In this document: positions 23,468-33,169 of the stretch, piece after piece
Numbering within the stretch: position 1 is the first letter of the stretch
Layout: every line of letters begins with the position of its first letter
Source of the DNA: Sphingomonas soli NBRC 100801
GTDB taxonomy: Bacteria > Pseudomonadota > Alphaproteobacteria > Sphingomonadales > Sphingomonadaceae
DNA length: 64,000 nucleotides
Direction of reading: 5' to 3'
Assembly (NCBI RefSeq): GCF_001591025.1
Contig: NZ_BCTZ01000014.1
Location: 119,572 to 183,571, forward strand
The notes under the pieces: model-generated
Told to the model about the DNA's origin: nothing
What the model saw: the letters and a program-made list of their open reading frames with translations, nothing else
Database searches by the model: none
Position numbers and translations under genes: made by a program

Positions 23468-24787
23468 TCAAACCAGCCGCAGCATCGGCTTCGCGCGCCT
23501 GCGCAGCATCAGCTCGCTCATCGCCCATACCAGCGCATCGGCGCGGTCGGGCGAGCGTCCCGGCCCCTGATAGCCGCCGCCCGTCAGCAAGCCGCAAAGC
23601 TCGTCCTCGAGCGCGGGGAAGCGCCCGGCATGATGCACCTTGCCCGCTTCGTACAGCGTCGATACCGGCTCGGCGCGCGCGCTCTTGCCCCGGCTGGCAT
23701 GCACCAGCCGCACCGGCAGCACCGCGTCCGCCGCCCGCAGCACGCTCTCCACCATCGAACCACCCTGGTTCTTTTCCGCCACCACGCGATCCGCCTTATG
23801 CCGCGCCGCGCAGGCCGCCACGGCGCGCGCCCAGCCCTCTGGTGCCAGCCCGCGCACGCTCGCATCCTCGATCACATAGCCCATGCCGTCCGCGCCCAGC
23901 CCGGCGGCAACGATCCCGCAGGCATCGCCCCCGGTTCCCGCCGGCGGATCGACGCCCACCACGACGCGCACAAGCTCGGGCGCGGCCTCCACGCGCTGCC
24001 GCTCGATCAGCGCGCGCGACCACAAGGCGCCCTCCAGCTCCTCGATCAGCTCGCCGTCCAGCTCCTGCCGCCCGGTCAGCGTGCCGCCATATTCGGCGAT
24101 CATCGCCTCGACGAAGCTGGCGGGCAGATGCGGGTTGTCTTTGGTCCTGCCCAGCGTCTGCACGCTGCTCGGCAGCGCCATCACCCGGCGCATCAGCGCG
24201 GTCGGGCGCGGCGTGGTGGTGATCACGATCTGCGGCTGGTCGCCCCGCCGCATCGTCATCACCAGATTGTCCCACACCGTCTCGCCGTTGCGCCATTTGC
24301 CCAGTTCGTCGCACCATGCCGCGTGATGCTCGGGCCCGCGCAGCCGCTCGGGCGCTTCGGCCGAATAGACGGTGGCGATCGCGCCATTGGGCCATCGCAC
24401 TTCGCCCGCGCTCCTGCTCCAGCGCGGGCGCTCGTCGGATCGGGCTACCTCCACCACGCCGCTCGGCCCCTCGATCATCACCTGGCGCACATCATCGGCA
24501 TTGGCGCCCACCAGCGCGATCCGCGCCTCGTGTACGGTGCGCGCCACTTCGCACACCCATTCGGCGCCCGCCCGCGTCTTGCCGAATCCGCGCCCGGCGC
24601 GAATCAGCCACACGCGCCATTCGCCGGGCGGCATCAATTGTCCCGAATGCGCCCAGGCATCCCAGCGCCCGATAAACTCGCGGCGCTGCGCGGCGGTCAT
24701 CGCGCGCACCGCCCCCAGTCGTTCGTCCACCGGGAGCGCCAGCAGTCGCTGGATCAGCGCATCGGCTGCCGCCTGCGCGCTGCTCAT
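23468..24787 (-). CDS. GTA large terminase (g2-like)
   Basis: 439-residue DNA-packaging motor. The ATPase has Walker A at RAGRGFGKTRAGAEW (about residues 63-77), Walker B at HHAAWCDELGKW, and the coupling segment QIVITTTPRPTALMR. The RNase H-like nuclease carries acidic residues in VVVGVDPPAGTGGDACG and SPDRADALVWAMSEL. In GTAs this enzyme packages random host DNA by headful. ATG at 24785-24787 overlaps the small-subunit stop (ATGA). Confidence 0.92.
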   Translation of the reverse strand: MSSAQAAADALIQRLLALPVDERLGAVRAMTAAQRREFIGRWDAWAHSGQLMPPGEWRVWLIRAGRGFGKTRAGAEWVCEVARTVHEARIALVGANADDVRQVMIEGPSGVVEVARSDERPRWSRSAGEVRWPNGAIATVYSAEAPERLRGPEHHAAWCDELGKWRNGETVWDNLVMTMRRGDQPQIVITTTPRPTALMRRVMALPSSVQTLGRTKDNPHLPASFVEAMIAEYGGTLTGRQELDGELIEELEGALWSRALIERQRVEAAPELVRVVVGVDPPAGTGGDACGIVAAGLGADGMGYVIEDASVRGLAPEGWARAVAACAARHKADRVVAEKNQGGSMVESVLRAADAVLPVRLVHASRGKSARAEPVSTLYEAGKVHHAGRFPALEDELCGLLTGGGYQGPGRSPDRADALVWAMSELMLRRRAKPMLRLV

Positions 24788-25362
24788 GGTTCCTGCCCCT
24801 TCTCTTGCCCCTCGCCCTGGCCTTGGCCCTGCGGGTCCTCGCGTGCAGCTTCGCCGTCCGCGCTCGCCGCCTCCGCCTTTTCGCGGGCCAGCCGCCCCTC
24901 GATCTGCGCCAGCTTCTTCATCAGCACCGCGTCGGTCTCGTCGCGCGGCGCGAACTGCGGCTTCGGGCCGCCGCGCCGCGGCTTGCCCTCGGCATGGCGA
25001 TGCGCCGACAATAGCCGCATGGCGAGGTCGACCGTCACCGGCCCGGCGCGCGTCTCCACCCCGCAATTGAGCACATCGCCGGTGTCGCCGGACAGCGCAT
25101 GGCCGACCAGCAGCGTCTCCAGCATCTCATAGCCGAGCGCCAGCGCCTCGCCCCAATCGTCGGCGAACTTCGCGTCGCGCCGCCGCAGCGCATAGACCGA
25201 TACCGGGTCCACCCCGATGAACTCGGCCGATGCCCTGACGTTGCAGGTGGCCGCCAGGTGATCGAGGAAGCTCGCGCGCATCTTCGCGGTCCACCGCACC
25301 CATTTGCGCCCCGTAAACGCGCCATAGCCCTCGGCAATCACTGCCCGGTGCGTCCCCATCAT
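24784..25362 (-). CDS. GTA small terminase (g1-like)
   Basis: 192-residue protein. A helix-turn-helix near residues 20-65 reads MRASFLDHLAATCNVRASAE, then FIGVDPVSVYALRRRDAKF and DDWGEALALGYEMLETLLVG. The C-terminus is charged and low-complexity (DPQGQGQGEGQEKGQEP). Small terminase recruits DNA; GTA versions have lost sequence specificity. Two adjacent ATGs (25360-25362 and 25357-25359) follow GGGAGAGG; the second has the better spacing. The longer frame to 25476 runs through a hairpin and is rejected. Confidence 0.8.
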   Translation of the reverse strand: MMGTHRAVIAEGYGAFTGRKWVRWTAKMRASFLDHLAATCNVRASAEFIGVDPVSVYALRRRDAKFADDWGEALALGYEMLETLLVGHALSGDTGDVLNCGVETRAGPVTVDLAMRLLSAHRHAEGKPRRGGPKPQFAPRDETDAVLMKKLAQIEGRLAREKAEAASADGEAAREDPQGQGQGEGQEKGQEP

Positions 25363-25701
25363 CCTCTCCCGTGAAAGCAACAGGGGCCGGTCAGCCCGCA
25401 GACCGGCCCCCGGACGCCGCAAACGCGAAAAGGGCCGGCGCACCCATCGGTGTTCCAGCCCGTTCAAGAAGCCCAAGGGCCCCGACTCGCAATTCTGCAG
25501 CGTGCCTATCTAGTGCCAGATTAGCGTCACGTTGTCAAGACAAAAGTACCATATAGGTTATCTTGTTCCGTCGGCTGCCGAGGCGGCAGGGCAGGATGGG
25601 GGCGCGCAATCATAAGGAAAATCGCGTCGCGATTCGCCGAAGATATGTCACTATCGAGAGGGGGAAGGCCCTTTCCGGGCCTGTCGAAAATGGGGGTAAT
25701 C
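25363..25701. other. 339-base gap upstream of the GTA cluster: leader hairpin and divergent promoters
   Basis: No gene is seen. The gap holds a perfect 10-bp inverted repeat GGGGCCGGTC/GACCGGCCCC (25383-25410) in the terminase leader and an AT-richer segment at 25500-25560. It must contain the promoters for the GTA cluster (minus) and for the secreted protein gene at 25702 (plus). Confidence 0.6.
25507..25538 (-). promoter_or_regulatory. candidate promoter of the GTA-like cluster
   Basis: A perfect -35 box TTGACA lies at 25533-25538 on the minus strand. The best -10-like sequence is TAGATA at 25507-25512, with a long 20-base spacer, so the promoter is weak or needs an activator. It is the only clear -35 box upstream of the small terminase. 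Confidence 0.35.
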
Positions 25702-26061
25702 ATGAAGTCACTGTTCGCCGCGTCGGCATTGCTGTTCGCGACCATGGCCGCGCCTGCGCTCGCCAGCGACGAGACGCTGCACGTCACCAATCGCACCGGC
25801 TACACCATCTCCGAAATCTATATCGCGCCCAGCAGCACCACTGACTGGGAAGAGGATATCATGGGCGGCGACGAGCTGGAGCCCAACACCTCGGTCGATA
25901 TCGACTTCAGCCGTTCGGAAGATACCTGCAAATGGGATCTGAAGGCGGTGTATGACGATGGCACCAGCGCGGTCTGGTACAATATCGATCTGTGCAAGAT
26001 CTCGTCGATCACGATGTTCTATAACGCGAACACCAACGTGACGAGCGCCAAGTACGAATGA
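25702..26061 (+). CDS. small secreted protein (family often mislabelled argininosuccinate lyase)
   Basis: 119 residues. A signal peptide (KSLFAASALLFATMAAPALA) is followed by a beta-rich domain: VTNRTGYTISEIYIAPSST, WEEDIMGGDELEPNTSVDI and CKWDLKAVYDDGTSAVW, with one disulfide-capable cysteine pair. Similar proteins are common in alphaproteobacteria, and I recall them being given an unrelated enzyme name; no lyase motif exists here. ATG at 25702 follows GGGGG. It is divergent from the GTA cluster. Confidence 0.75.
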   Translation: MKSLFAASALLFATMAAPALASDETLHVTNRTGYTISEIYIAPSSTTDWEEDIMGGDELEPNTSVDIDFSRSEDTCKWDLKAVYDDGTSAVWYNIDLCKISSITMFYNANTNVTSAKYE

Positions 26062-26114
26062 TCCGGATGGCGGGTCCGGCTCCGGCCGGGCCCGTCGCCA
26101 CGCGCCTCGCCGGG

Positions 26115-27011
26115 TCAGGCCAGCACGGCGTCCCACGCGGCGATCTCGTCATCGCGGCGGCGCGTGATGGTCAGGTCGGTGCCGTCGGCGTTGATCTCGC
26201 CGTCATATTCGAACGTGGCGTTGCCGGTGATGGTCACGTCCGCGCCCTGTTCGGGCGATGCGGCGCTGCCCAGCACCAGCCCGCCTTTGTTGAAGATGCG
26301 GATTTCGCGGCCCCAGGGCACGGCTCGGGCGAGGCCGGCGGCGAATACCGACGCCGCCATCGCGCTGCCGCAGGCGTTGGTCAGGCCCACGCCGCGCTCG
26401 AAGGTGCGCACGTACAGGTCGTCGCCGCGCTTTTCCACGAACGAGACGTTGGCGCGTTCGGGCAATAGCGGCGGGGCGGCTTCGCACCACGTGCCCAGCG
26501 CGACCAGCTCGTCCTCGTCCACCGCGTCGACAAAGGTGATCAGGTGCGGGTTGGGCATGGATACGGGGATGAAGTCGCGGTTGCTGGGCAGGCCGCTCAG
26601 CGGTCCGGTGGCGGCGATGCCCATGGTCGCACGCGCCTGGGTGCGCACGCTATATACGCCGGGCGCGATGTCGGGCGCGCGCGATACCTGCGCGGTGCTC
26701 GCCTTCAGCGCCACCTCCGCCGCCTCGATCCCCAGCGCCTCAAACCCCGCCCGCGCCACGCACCGCAGCCCATTCAGACAAGTCTCCGCCTCCGACCCGT
26801 CCGAATTGAACATCCGCATCCCAAACCCACAATTTCTTCTCCTATCACATTGATATAACAGAAGAATACCGTCCCCCCCAATCGAGCCGCCGCGATCCGA
26901 AAGTATACGCGCGATCGCCGCCCATTCCGGGTCGGGAAGACGGAGTCGGCGTGCGTCGACCAGCGGGAAATCATTCCCGGAGCCATGGCATTTGGTAAAG
27001 GCTATCCGCAT
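26115..27011 (-). CDS. dapF: diaminopimelate epimerase-like protein
   Basis: 298-residue DapF-fold protein. The N-terminus MRIAFTKCHGSGNDF and the substrate segments (SMPNPHLITFVD, ERGVGLTNACGSAMAAS) fit DapF, which interconverts LL- and meso-diaminopimelate for lysine and peptidoglycan. The two catalytic cysteines are present (Cys78 in ETCLNGLRC and the one in NACGS), but the surrounding motifs differ from the usual MCGNGxRC and ACGTGA. It may be the housekeeping enzyme or a diverged paralogue. The start at 27009-27011 begins the conserved N-terminus; the longer frame is rejected. Confidence 0.75.
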   Translation of the reverse strand: MRIAFTKCHGSGNDFPLVDARRLRLPDPEWAAIARILSDRGGSIGGDGILLLYQCDRRRNCGFGMRMFNSDGSEAETCLNGLRCVARAGFEALGIEAAEVALKASTAQVSRAPDIAPGVYSVRTQARATMGIAATGPLSGLPSNRDFIPVSMPNPHLITFVDAVDEDELVALGTWCEAAPPLLPERANVSFVEKRGDDLYVRTFERGVGLTNACGSAMAASVFAAGLARAVPWGREIRIFNKGGLVLGSAASPEQGADVTITGNATFEYDGEINADGTDLTITRRRDDEIAAWDAVLA

Positions 27012-27022
27012 CGCCGCGGCAT

Positions 27023-27721
27023 CTAGCTCTTCTTGCCTCCGTTTCCAACGCGTGGTGCGTCCTGAGCTGGCACCGGACCGCCCATTGCCGAAATTAGCTC
27101 CTGATCCTTCTGGAGCGCGCCAGCGAAACTGGGCCGAGCGAGGATCGTCGCTGCCCAGGCGGTCAGTCTCGGATGACGCTCCGGGCAACTCTCGACACCA
27201 ATGCATCCCAGCGTCGCCATCGGGCTGGCGATAGCAATGTCCGCGAGGGTGATACGGTCCTCGACCAGGAAGCCGCTCACCGGGATCACCCCTTCCAGAT
27301 AATCGAAGATTGGGGGGAGGAGGTCGCGTTGGGCGGTTTCGGCGGCGACGGGGTCGGCTTCCACTTTCAGGACGCGGGGACGGATGAAGCGGTTGACGAA
27401 GATTGCACCGCCCGCCGCCATCATCAGCGTGTCTGCCAACTCTTCATACCAGATTGTACGAGCGCGGGCACGCGGCTCTGCGGGAATCAGATTCGGCTCG
27501 GGGAATTTGGCTTCGAGATAGGTGATGATCGCCGATGAATCGGAGATCAGAAAGTCATCGTCCTTGAAACCCGGCATCTTGCGGAACGGGCTCGCCGCCT
27601 CGAAATCGGGCCCGCCGCGCCCCATACCGGCAGGCTGCAGCTCCAGGCTCAGCCCCTTCTCCGCGCCAAATGCCATGACCTTGCGCACATAAGGCGACAG
27701 CGTCGATCCAAAGACAATCAT
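27023..27721 (-). CDS. glutathione S-transferase family protein
   Basis: 232 residues. The N-terminal thioredoxin-like domain begins MIVFGSTLSPYVRKVMAFGA and carries the glutathione-contact segment DSSAIITYLEAKFP. The C-terminal helical domain includes VEDRITLADIAIASPMATLG, the common N-capping motif. The substrate is unknown. It ends 11 bases before the dapF-like start on the same strand and may be co-transcribed with it. Confidence 0.85.
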   Translation of the reverse strand: MIVFGSTLSPYVRKVMAFGAEKGLSLELQPAGMGRGGPDFEAASPFRKMPGFKDDDFLISDSSAIITYLEAKFPEPNLIPAEPRARARTIWYEELADTLMMAAGGAIFVNRFIRPRVLKVEADPVAAETAQRDLLPPIFDYLEGVIPVSGFLVEDRITLADIAIASPMATLGCIGVESCPERHPRLTAWAATILARPSFAGALQKDQELISAMGGPVPAQDAPRVGNGGKKS

Positions 27722-27903
27722 TTCGGCCTCTCCCAGCTATCCGCGCAATCTGGAACAGGCGCCGCGCCAAGTCGAATCGCGGCTAGAAAACCCGCAGGAG
27801 CCTCCTGCGCAGCTTCCTGCGCTCCCTCGCTCACGTGCCAGAGTCGCTAAGCCCGTGTTTACGTTTCAAGGCGCATATGGATTGACCGATCCAGGAGAGT
27901 TGC

Positions 27904-28041
27904 ATGAAGCCGCTTCCTCTGCCGCACCAGGCCCCGATTACCGCATATTCCGACGCGCCCGCGCTCAATCGCACCGGCGTCGCCATCGTGCTGGGTGGAT
28001 CGATGCTGTTCTGGGGGCTGGTCGCCGTCTTCATGATCTGA
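27904..28041 (+). CDS. 45-residue single-span membrane protein
   Basis: A short open frame, [19 protein letters not shown]..., ends in one hydrophobic helix ([21 protein letters not shown]). A strong AGGAGAG site lies six bases upstream of ATG at 27904, and the stop is TGA at 28039-28041. The proline-rich cytoplasmic head and terminal anchor look like a real microprotein. It is followed after 136 bases by rpmI. Function unknown. Confidence 0.6.
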   Translation: MKPLPLPHQAPITAYSDAPALNRTGVAIVLGGSMLFWGLVAVFMI

Positions 28042-28177
28042 CGGCCCCGCCGTCTCCGGTTGCATCGCGGCGCGACTCTCGCTATGCGCCCCGCTTTCCT
28101 CGAGCACATCAGGAACACGCCCGGCCATCAAGGGCTGCCGCGGCTGTTCGCGCGCTCGAGCTGTTAAGGAGACCAAA

Positions 28178-28381
28178 ATGCCCAAGCTCAAGACGAAGAG
28201 CGGCGTGAAGAAGCGCTTCAAGTTCACCGCCACTGGCAAGGTGAAGCACGGAGTTGCCGGCAAGCGCCACCGCCTGATCTCGCACAACGCGAAGTATATC
28301 CGCCAGAATCGCGGCACCTCGGTGCTCGCCGATGCCGATGTTGCCCACGTGCGCCAGTGGGCGCCGTACGGCCTGAAGTAA
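28178..28381 (+). CDS. rpmI: 50S ribosomal protein L35
   Basis: 67 residues, full length: [37 protein letters not shown] and WAPYGLK at the end. It is a late-assembly protein of the large subunit. A TAAGGAG site precedes ATG. It forms an operon with rplT, 14 bases downstream. The infC gene that often precedes it is not adjacent here. Confidence 0.97.
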   Translation: MPKLKTKSGVKKRFKFTATGKVKHGVAGKRHRLISHNAKYIRQNRGTSVLADADVAHVRQWAPYGLK

Positions 28382-28395
28382 GGAGGGCCTGACAC

Positions 28396-28761
28396 ATGGC
28401 ACGAGTGAAGCGTGGCACGACCACCAAGGCGAAGCACAAGCGGATTCTGGAACAGGCGAAGGGCTATTATGGCCGTCGCAAGAACACCATCCGCATCGCG
28501 CGCCAGGCCGTCGAAAAGGCCGGCCAGTACGCCTATCGCGACCGCAAGGTTAAGAAGCGCACGTTCCGCGGTCTGTGGATCCAGCGCATCAACGCCGGCG
28601 TTCGCGCCGAAGGCCTGACCTATTCGCAGTTCATGCATGGCCTGAAGCTGGCCGGCATCGAACTCGACCGGAAGGTGCTGGCCGACATCGCAATGCACGA
28701 AGGTGAAGCGTTTACCGCCATCGTCGCGCAGGCGAAGGCGGCTCTGCCCCAGGCCGCCTAA
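28396..28761 (+). CDS. rplT: 50S ribosomal protein L20
   Basis: 121 residues, normal length: [60 protein letters not shown] and a C-terminal RNA-binding globular part. It binds 23S rRNA early in assembly and in many bacteria autoregulates its own operon. AAGGAGG lies ten bases upstream. A strong terminator follows 26 bases after the stop. Confidence 0.97.
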   Translation: MARVKRGTTTKAKHKRILEQAKGYYGRRKNTIRIARQAVEKAGQYAYRDRKVKKRTFRGLWIQRINAGVRAEGLTYSQFMHGLKLAGIELDRKVLADIAMHEGEAFTAIVAQAKAALPQAA

Positions 28762-28787
28762 AGCGACCTGTTGCAGAACATGAATTG

Positions 28788-28817
28788 GGGCGCCGGTGGC
28801 AACACCGGCGCCCTTTT
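28788..28817 (+). terminator. rho-independent terminator after rplT
   Basis: An 11-bp perfect stem GGGCGCCGGTG/CACCGGCGCCC with a GCAA tetraloop is followed by TTTT. Confidence 0.9.
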
Positions 28818-28858
28818 CATTTGACCCGGCCAAACGTCCGGGGATTGGAAGGCAGATT

Positions 28859-29482
28859 ATGGCGCTCCACACCTGGTGGCTCTATGTCACCGCCGTGTTC
28901 CTGATCTCGGCAACGCCGGGACCCAATATGCTTCATGTGACGGTGCAGAGCATCCATCACGGCGCACGCCGCGCGCTCGCTTCGATGGCCGGGCTGATGA
29001 GCGCCAATTTCCTGTGCCTGGTCGCGTCCGCCGCCGGGCTCGGCGCGCTGCTAAAGGCATCGCCTGCGCTCTATGACATGCTGCGCTATGCGGGCGTCGC
29101 CTATCTGATCTGGCTGGGCATCAAGGCGTGGCGTGCGCCGGTGCGCGAGGGCGAGCAGGAGCTGAGCGGCAAGCCCGCACGATCGCTTGGCGCGCTCTAT
29201 CTGATCGGGCTGGGCACCGGCCTGTCCAACCCCAAGCTGATCATCTTCGCCGCCGCATTGTTCCCGCAATTCATCGATGTCTCGCGCCCATTCTGGGTGC
29301 AGGTTGCGATCCTCACCGCGACCTTTGCGGTGATCGAGGGCTTCTGGTTCGGCATGTATGCGGTAGGCGGCCGGGGCATGGCGCGCTGGCTGGCGCCCGC
29401 CAATCGCCAGCGCTGGTTCAACCGCGCGACGGGCGGCTTGTTCGTCGCCTTTGGCGCTGCGCTGCTCGGCAGCAGAGTTTAG
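28859..29482 (+). CDS. LysE/RhtB family amino-acid exporter
   Basis: 207-residue six-helix inner-membrane transporter. The family signature ISATPGPNMLHVTVQSIHHG is at residues 15-34; other helices include FLCLVASAAGLGALL, YAGVAYLIWLGIKAW and LYLIGLGTGLSNPKLIIFAA. Substrates are probably amino acids or small metabolites. ATG at 28859 follows GGAAGG. It is inserted between rplT (with its terminator) and pheS, which are neighbours in many relatives. Confidence 0.88.
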   Translation: MALHTWWLYVTAVFLISATPGPNMLHVTVQSIHHGARRALASMAGLMSANFLCLVASAAGLGALLKASPALYDMLRYAGVAYLIWLGIKAWRAPVREGEQELSGKPARSLGALYLIGLGTGLSNPKLIIFAAALFPQFIDVSRPFWVQVAILTATFAVIEGFWFGMYAVGGRGMARWLAPANRQRWFNRATGGLFVAFGAALLGSRV

Positions 29483-29541
29483 AAGGCTTGACCTGAGGCC
29501 GGGACTGCGGTTCGGCCACAGAAAATGAAGAACGGAAAGCG

Positions 29542-30639
29542 ATGACCACCGATCTCGACCAACTTCGCACGGATCTGCTCGGCTCGATTGAAGCCGCCAC
29601 CGCACTCGACGCCATCGAAGCCGTGCGCGTTTCCACGCTCGGCAAGCAGGGCAGCGTCACCGGCCTGCTCAAGACCTTGGGCGGCATGAGCCCCGAAGAA
29701 CGCCAGCAGACCGGCCCGCGCATCCATGCGCTCCGCGAAGCCGTCAGCGAAGCCCTCGGCGCGCGCAAGGCGAGCCTTGAGGCGGAAGCGCTCAACGCCA
29801 AGCTCGCCAGCGAAACGCTCGACATGACCCTGCCGGTCGATGGCGTGCCCGCGGGCAGCGTCCACCCGGTCAGCCAGGTGATGGACGAACTGGCCGAGAT
29901 CTTCGCCGATCTGGGCTTCGCGGTCGCCACCGGCCCCGAGATCGAGGACGATTGGCACAATTTCAGCGCACTCAACATTCCGGAGACCCATCCGGCGCGC
30001 GCGATGCACGACACCTTCTATCTGGCGGGCGACCACGCCACGCCGATGGTGCTGCGCACCCACACCTCGCCGGTGCAGATCCGCGCGATGAAGGCGGCGG
30101 GCGGCAACAAGCCGGTGCGCATCATCGCCCCCGGCCGCACCTATCGTTCGGATTCCGACGCGACCCACACCCCGATGTTCCATCAGGTCGAAGGGCTGGT
30201 GATCGACAAGGGTATCACCCTTGGCCATCTGAAGTGGACGCTGGAGACCTTCCTCAAGGCCTTCTTCGAGCGCGACGATATCGTGCTGCGCCTGCGCCCG
30301 TCCTATTTCCCCTTCACCGAGCCTTCGGCAGAGGTCGATATCGGCTTCACCGTCATCAACGGTAAGCGCGTCATCGGCGGCGATCCGACCAAGGGCGAAG
30401 GCGGCTGGATGGAAGTGCTGGGCAGCGGCATGGTCCATAGCAAGGTGATCGAGGCCGGCGGCTTCGATCCCAACGAATGGCAGGGCTTTGCCTTTGGCTG
30501 CGGGATCGATCGTCTCGCGATGCTCAAATATGGAATGGATGACTTGCGCGCTTTCTTCGACGGCGATCTGCGCTGGCTCAAGCATTATGGCTTCTCGGCG
30601 CTCGACGTACCCACGCTGAGCGGGGGAGTCGGCGCATGA
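29542..30639 (+). CDS. pheS: phenylalanyl-tRNA synthetase alpha subunit
   Basis: 365 residues. An N-terminal coiled-coil tRNA-binding part is followed by the class II catalytic core: motif 2 at [17 protein letters not shown] with [12 protein letters not shown], and motif 3 at [14 protein letters not shown]. Phe is charged onto tRNA-Phe by the alpha2-beta2 enzyme. The stop overlaps the pheT start by ATGA. Confidence 0.96.
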   Translation: MTTDLDQLRTDLLGSIEAATALDAIEAVRVSTLGKQGSVTGLLKTLGGMSPEERQQTGPRIHALREAVSEALGARKASLEAEALNAKLASETLDMTLPVDGVPAGSVHPVSQVMDELAEIFADLGFAVATGPEIEDDWHNFSALNIPETHPARAMHDTFYLAGDHATPMVLRTHTSPVQIRAMKAAGGNKPVRIIAPGRTYRSDSDATHTPMFHQVEGLVIDKGITLGHLKWTLETFLKAFFERDDIVLRLRPSYFPFTEPSAEVDIGFTVINGKRVIGGDPTKGEGGWMEVLGSGMVHSKVIEAGGFDPNEWQGFAFGCGIDRLAMLKYGMDDLRAFFDGDLRWLKHYGFSALDVPTLSGGVGA

Positions 30640-33041
30640 AGTTCACGCTTAGCTGGCTCCACGAGCATCTCGACACCGAAGCATCGCTCGATGCGATCCT
30701 CGAAGCGCTGACCCGCGTCGGCCTTGAGGTCGAAGGCGTCGAAAATCCCGGCGAGAAGCTCAACGGCTTCCGCGTCGCCAAGGTGCTGACCGCGGAACCT
30801 CACCCGCAGGCCGACAAGCTGCAGGTGCTCACCGTCGATACCGGCGCCGAAGTGCTGCAGGTGGTTTGCGGCGCGCCCAATGCGCGCGCGGGCCTGGTCG
30901 GCGTGCTCGGCACCCCCGGCGCGGTCGTCCCCGCCAACGGCATGCAGCTCAAGGTTGCAGCGGTGCGCGGCGTCGAATCGAACGGCATGATGTGCTCGAC
31001 GCGCGAACTCGAGCTGGGCGAAGACCATGAGGGTATCATCGAGCTTCCCGCCGATGCGCCGGTTGGTACCGCTTTCTCGGAATATGCCGGTCTCAACGAT
31101 CCGGTTATCGACGTGTCGATCACGCCGAACCGGCAGGACTGCATGGGCGTGCGCGGCATCGCGCGCGATCTCGCCGCAGCAGGCCTCGGCACGCTCAAGC
31201 CTTTGGACGTCACGCCGGTAGCAGGCGAGGGCGCAGGCCCCGATGTGCGCACCGACGATGCAGAAGGCTGCCCGGCATTCTTCGGCCAGTCGGTCTCGGG
31301 CGTGACGAACGGCGAAGCGCCCGAATGGATGCGCAACCGCCTGACCGCGATCGGCCAGAAGCCGATCTCGGCTTTGGTCGACATCACCAATTATGTGATG
31401 ATCGATCTTGGCCGTCCGCTGCACGTCTATGACCGCGCCAAGCTTTCGGGCGGCCTCGTCGCGCGCAAGGCGAAGGATGGCGAAGAGGTGCTGGCCCTCA
31501 ACGGCAAGACCTACGCGCTCACCTCGACCATGACCGTGATCGCCGACGATGCGGCAGTGCACGACATTGGCGGCATCATGGGCGGCGAGCATTCGGGCTG
31601 TTCCGAAACGACGACCGACGTGCTCATCGAATGCGCCTATTTCGATCCCGAGCATATCGCCCGCACCGGCCAGAAATTGCTGCTGACCAGCGACGCACGC
31701 ACCCGTTTCGAGCGCGGCGTCGATCCGGCTTTCCTGGAGGATGGTCTTGCGATCGCGACCCGTCTCGTCACGCAGATTTGCGGTGGCAAGGCCAGCGGTA
31801 TCACCCGTTCGGGCGCAGCGCCCACCGATCGCCGGATCATCGGCTATGATCCGAACCTTGCGGAAACGCTGGGCGGTCTCGCCGTGCCTGTCTCGCGGCA
31901 GGAGGAAATCCTCGAATCGCTCGGCTTCACCGTCGAGCCGCTCGACAATAATGGCGATCCCTGCGATCTCGACGCCGTCGATGCGCTGCGCGTCACCGTG
32001 CCAAGCTGGCGCGGCGACGTGGAGGGCGCGCCCGATCTGGTCGAGGAAGTGATCCGCATCGAGGGCATCGACAATGTCCCCTCGACGCCGCTGCCCCGCG
32101 TCCCCGGCGTCGCCCGCCCGACCGCGACCGCCGAGCAGAAGCTCGAGCGCAAGGTGCGCCGCACCGCCGCCGCGCGCGGCCTGCACGAAGCGGTCACCTG
32201 GAGCTTCATTTCCGAATCCGAAGCCGCGCCCTTCGGTGGCGGCGCCTGGACGCTGGCCAACCCGATCAGCGAGGACATGAAGGTGATGCGCCCGTCGCTG
32301 CTGCCGGGCCTGCTCGCCGCTGCGGAACGCAACCTCAAGCGAGGCGCATCGTCCGTCCGCCTGTTCGAACTCGGCCGCCGCTATCTGGCGGACAAGGAGC
32401 GGCTGACCCTCGGCATCGTCCTCGCCGGTTCGCGCTCCCCGCGTGGTTGGCAGGCCGGCAAGGCGCAGGGCTTCGACGCTTTCGATGCCAAGGCCGAAGC
32501 ACTCGCTTTGCTCGAAGCCGCCGGCGCCCCCGTCGCGAACCTTCAGGTGATGGGTGAGGCGGGTGACGTCTATCATCCCGGTCAGTCGGCCACGCTCCGC
32601 CTCGGCCCCAAGAATGTCGTCGCCGCCTTCGGCAAGGTCCACCCGAGCGTCCTCAAGGCGTTCGATCTCGACGGCGATGTCGTCGCGCTCGAGCTCTATC
32701 TCGATGCCCTCCCGGCCAGGAAGGCCAGCGGCTTCATGCGCGTGCCCTATACGCCCCCGGCGCTCCAGGCCGTGACCCGCGACTTCGCCTTCCTCGTCGG
32801 CAACGACGTGGCGGCGGGCGATCTCGTCCGCGCGGTAAAGGGCGCGGACAAGGCGCTGATCGTCGATGCCCGCCTGTTCGACGTCTTCACCGGCCAGGGC
32901 GTGCCCGAAGGCCAGAAGTCGCTCGCGATCGAAGTGACGCTCCAGCCGGGTGAAAAGAGCTTCACCGACGCGGACTTGAAGGCCCTCGCCGACAAGGTCG
33001 TCGCCGCCGCCGCCAAGCAGGGCGCAACCCTGCGCGGCTAG
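30636..33041 (+). CDS. pheT: phenylalanyl-tRNA synthetase beta subunit
   Basis: 801 residues, normal length. Domains in order: an EMAP/OB-fold tRNA-binding domain ([20 protein letters not shown]), B3/B4 editing domain ([36 protein letters not shown]), B5 ([19 protein letters not shown]), a pseudo-catalytic domain and the C-terminal anticodon-binding FDX-ACB domain ([15 protein letters not shown] to [14 protein letters not shown]). Translationally coupled to pheS. Confidence 0.96.
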   Translation: MKFTLSWLHEHLDTEASLDAILEALTRVGLEVEGVENPGEKLNGFRVAKVLTAEPHPQADKLQVLTVDTGAEVLQVVCGAPNARAGLVGVLGTPGAVVPANGMQLKVAAVRGVESNGMMCSTRELELGEDHEGIIELPADAPVGTAFSEYAGLNDPVIDVSITPNRQDCMGVRGIARDLAAAGLGTLKPLDVTPVAGEGAGPDVRTDDAEGCPAFFGQSVSGVTNGEAPEWMRNRLTAIGQKPISALVDITNYVMIDLGRPLHVYDRAKLSGGLVARKAKDGEEVLALNGKTYALTSTMTVIADDAAVHDIGGIMGGEHSGCSETTTDVLIECAYFDPEHIARTGQKLLLTSDARTRFERGVDPAFLEDGLAIATRLVTQICGGKASGITRSGAAPTDRRIIGYDPNLAETLGGLAVPVSRQEEILESLGFTVEPLDNNGDPCDLDAVDALRVTVPSWRGDVEGAPDLVEEVIRIEGIDNVPSTPLPRVPGVARPTATAEQKLERKVRRTAAARGLHEAVTWSFISESEAAPFGGGAWTLANPISEDMKVMRPSLLPGLLAAAERNLKRGASSVRLFELGRRYLADKERLTLGIVLAGSRSPRGWQAGKAQGFDAFDAKAEALALLEAAGAPVANLQVMGEAGDVYHPGQSATLRLGPKNVVAAFGKVHPSVLKAFDLDGDVVALELYLDALPARKASGFMRVPYTPPALQAVTRDFAFLVGNDVAAGDLVRAVKGADKALIVDARLFDVFTGQGVPEGQKSLAIEVTLQPGEKSFTDADLKALADKVVAAAAKQGATLRG

Positions 33042-33042
33042 G

Positions 33043-33154
33043 CCCCGGCACCCCGGCCTTGTGTCGGGGTCCCCCGGGCGGCAAGAAATACGCATTAGCG
33101 CCGCGCGCAGGTGCTCGCGGCTCAGTGGATCCCGGCACAAGGCCGGGATGACGG
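33043..33154. repeat. extragenic palindrome (family C)
   Basis: The left arm CCCCGGCACCCCGGCCTTGT and the right arm GGATCCCGGCACAAGGCCGG GATGACGG form an imperfect inverted repeat 112 bp long, filling the gap after pheT. The architecture (GGATCC next to a hairpin ending GATGACGG) is the same as family B at 23.3 kb. Confidence 0.8.
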
Positions 33155-33169
33155 ATCGGAGTTTGGACG

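Noticed and set aside
7891..25362. Ordinary intact prophage
   Set aside because: No integration, repression, replication or lysis genes within the cluster, and housekeeping genes on both sides.
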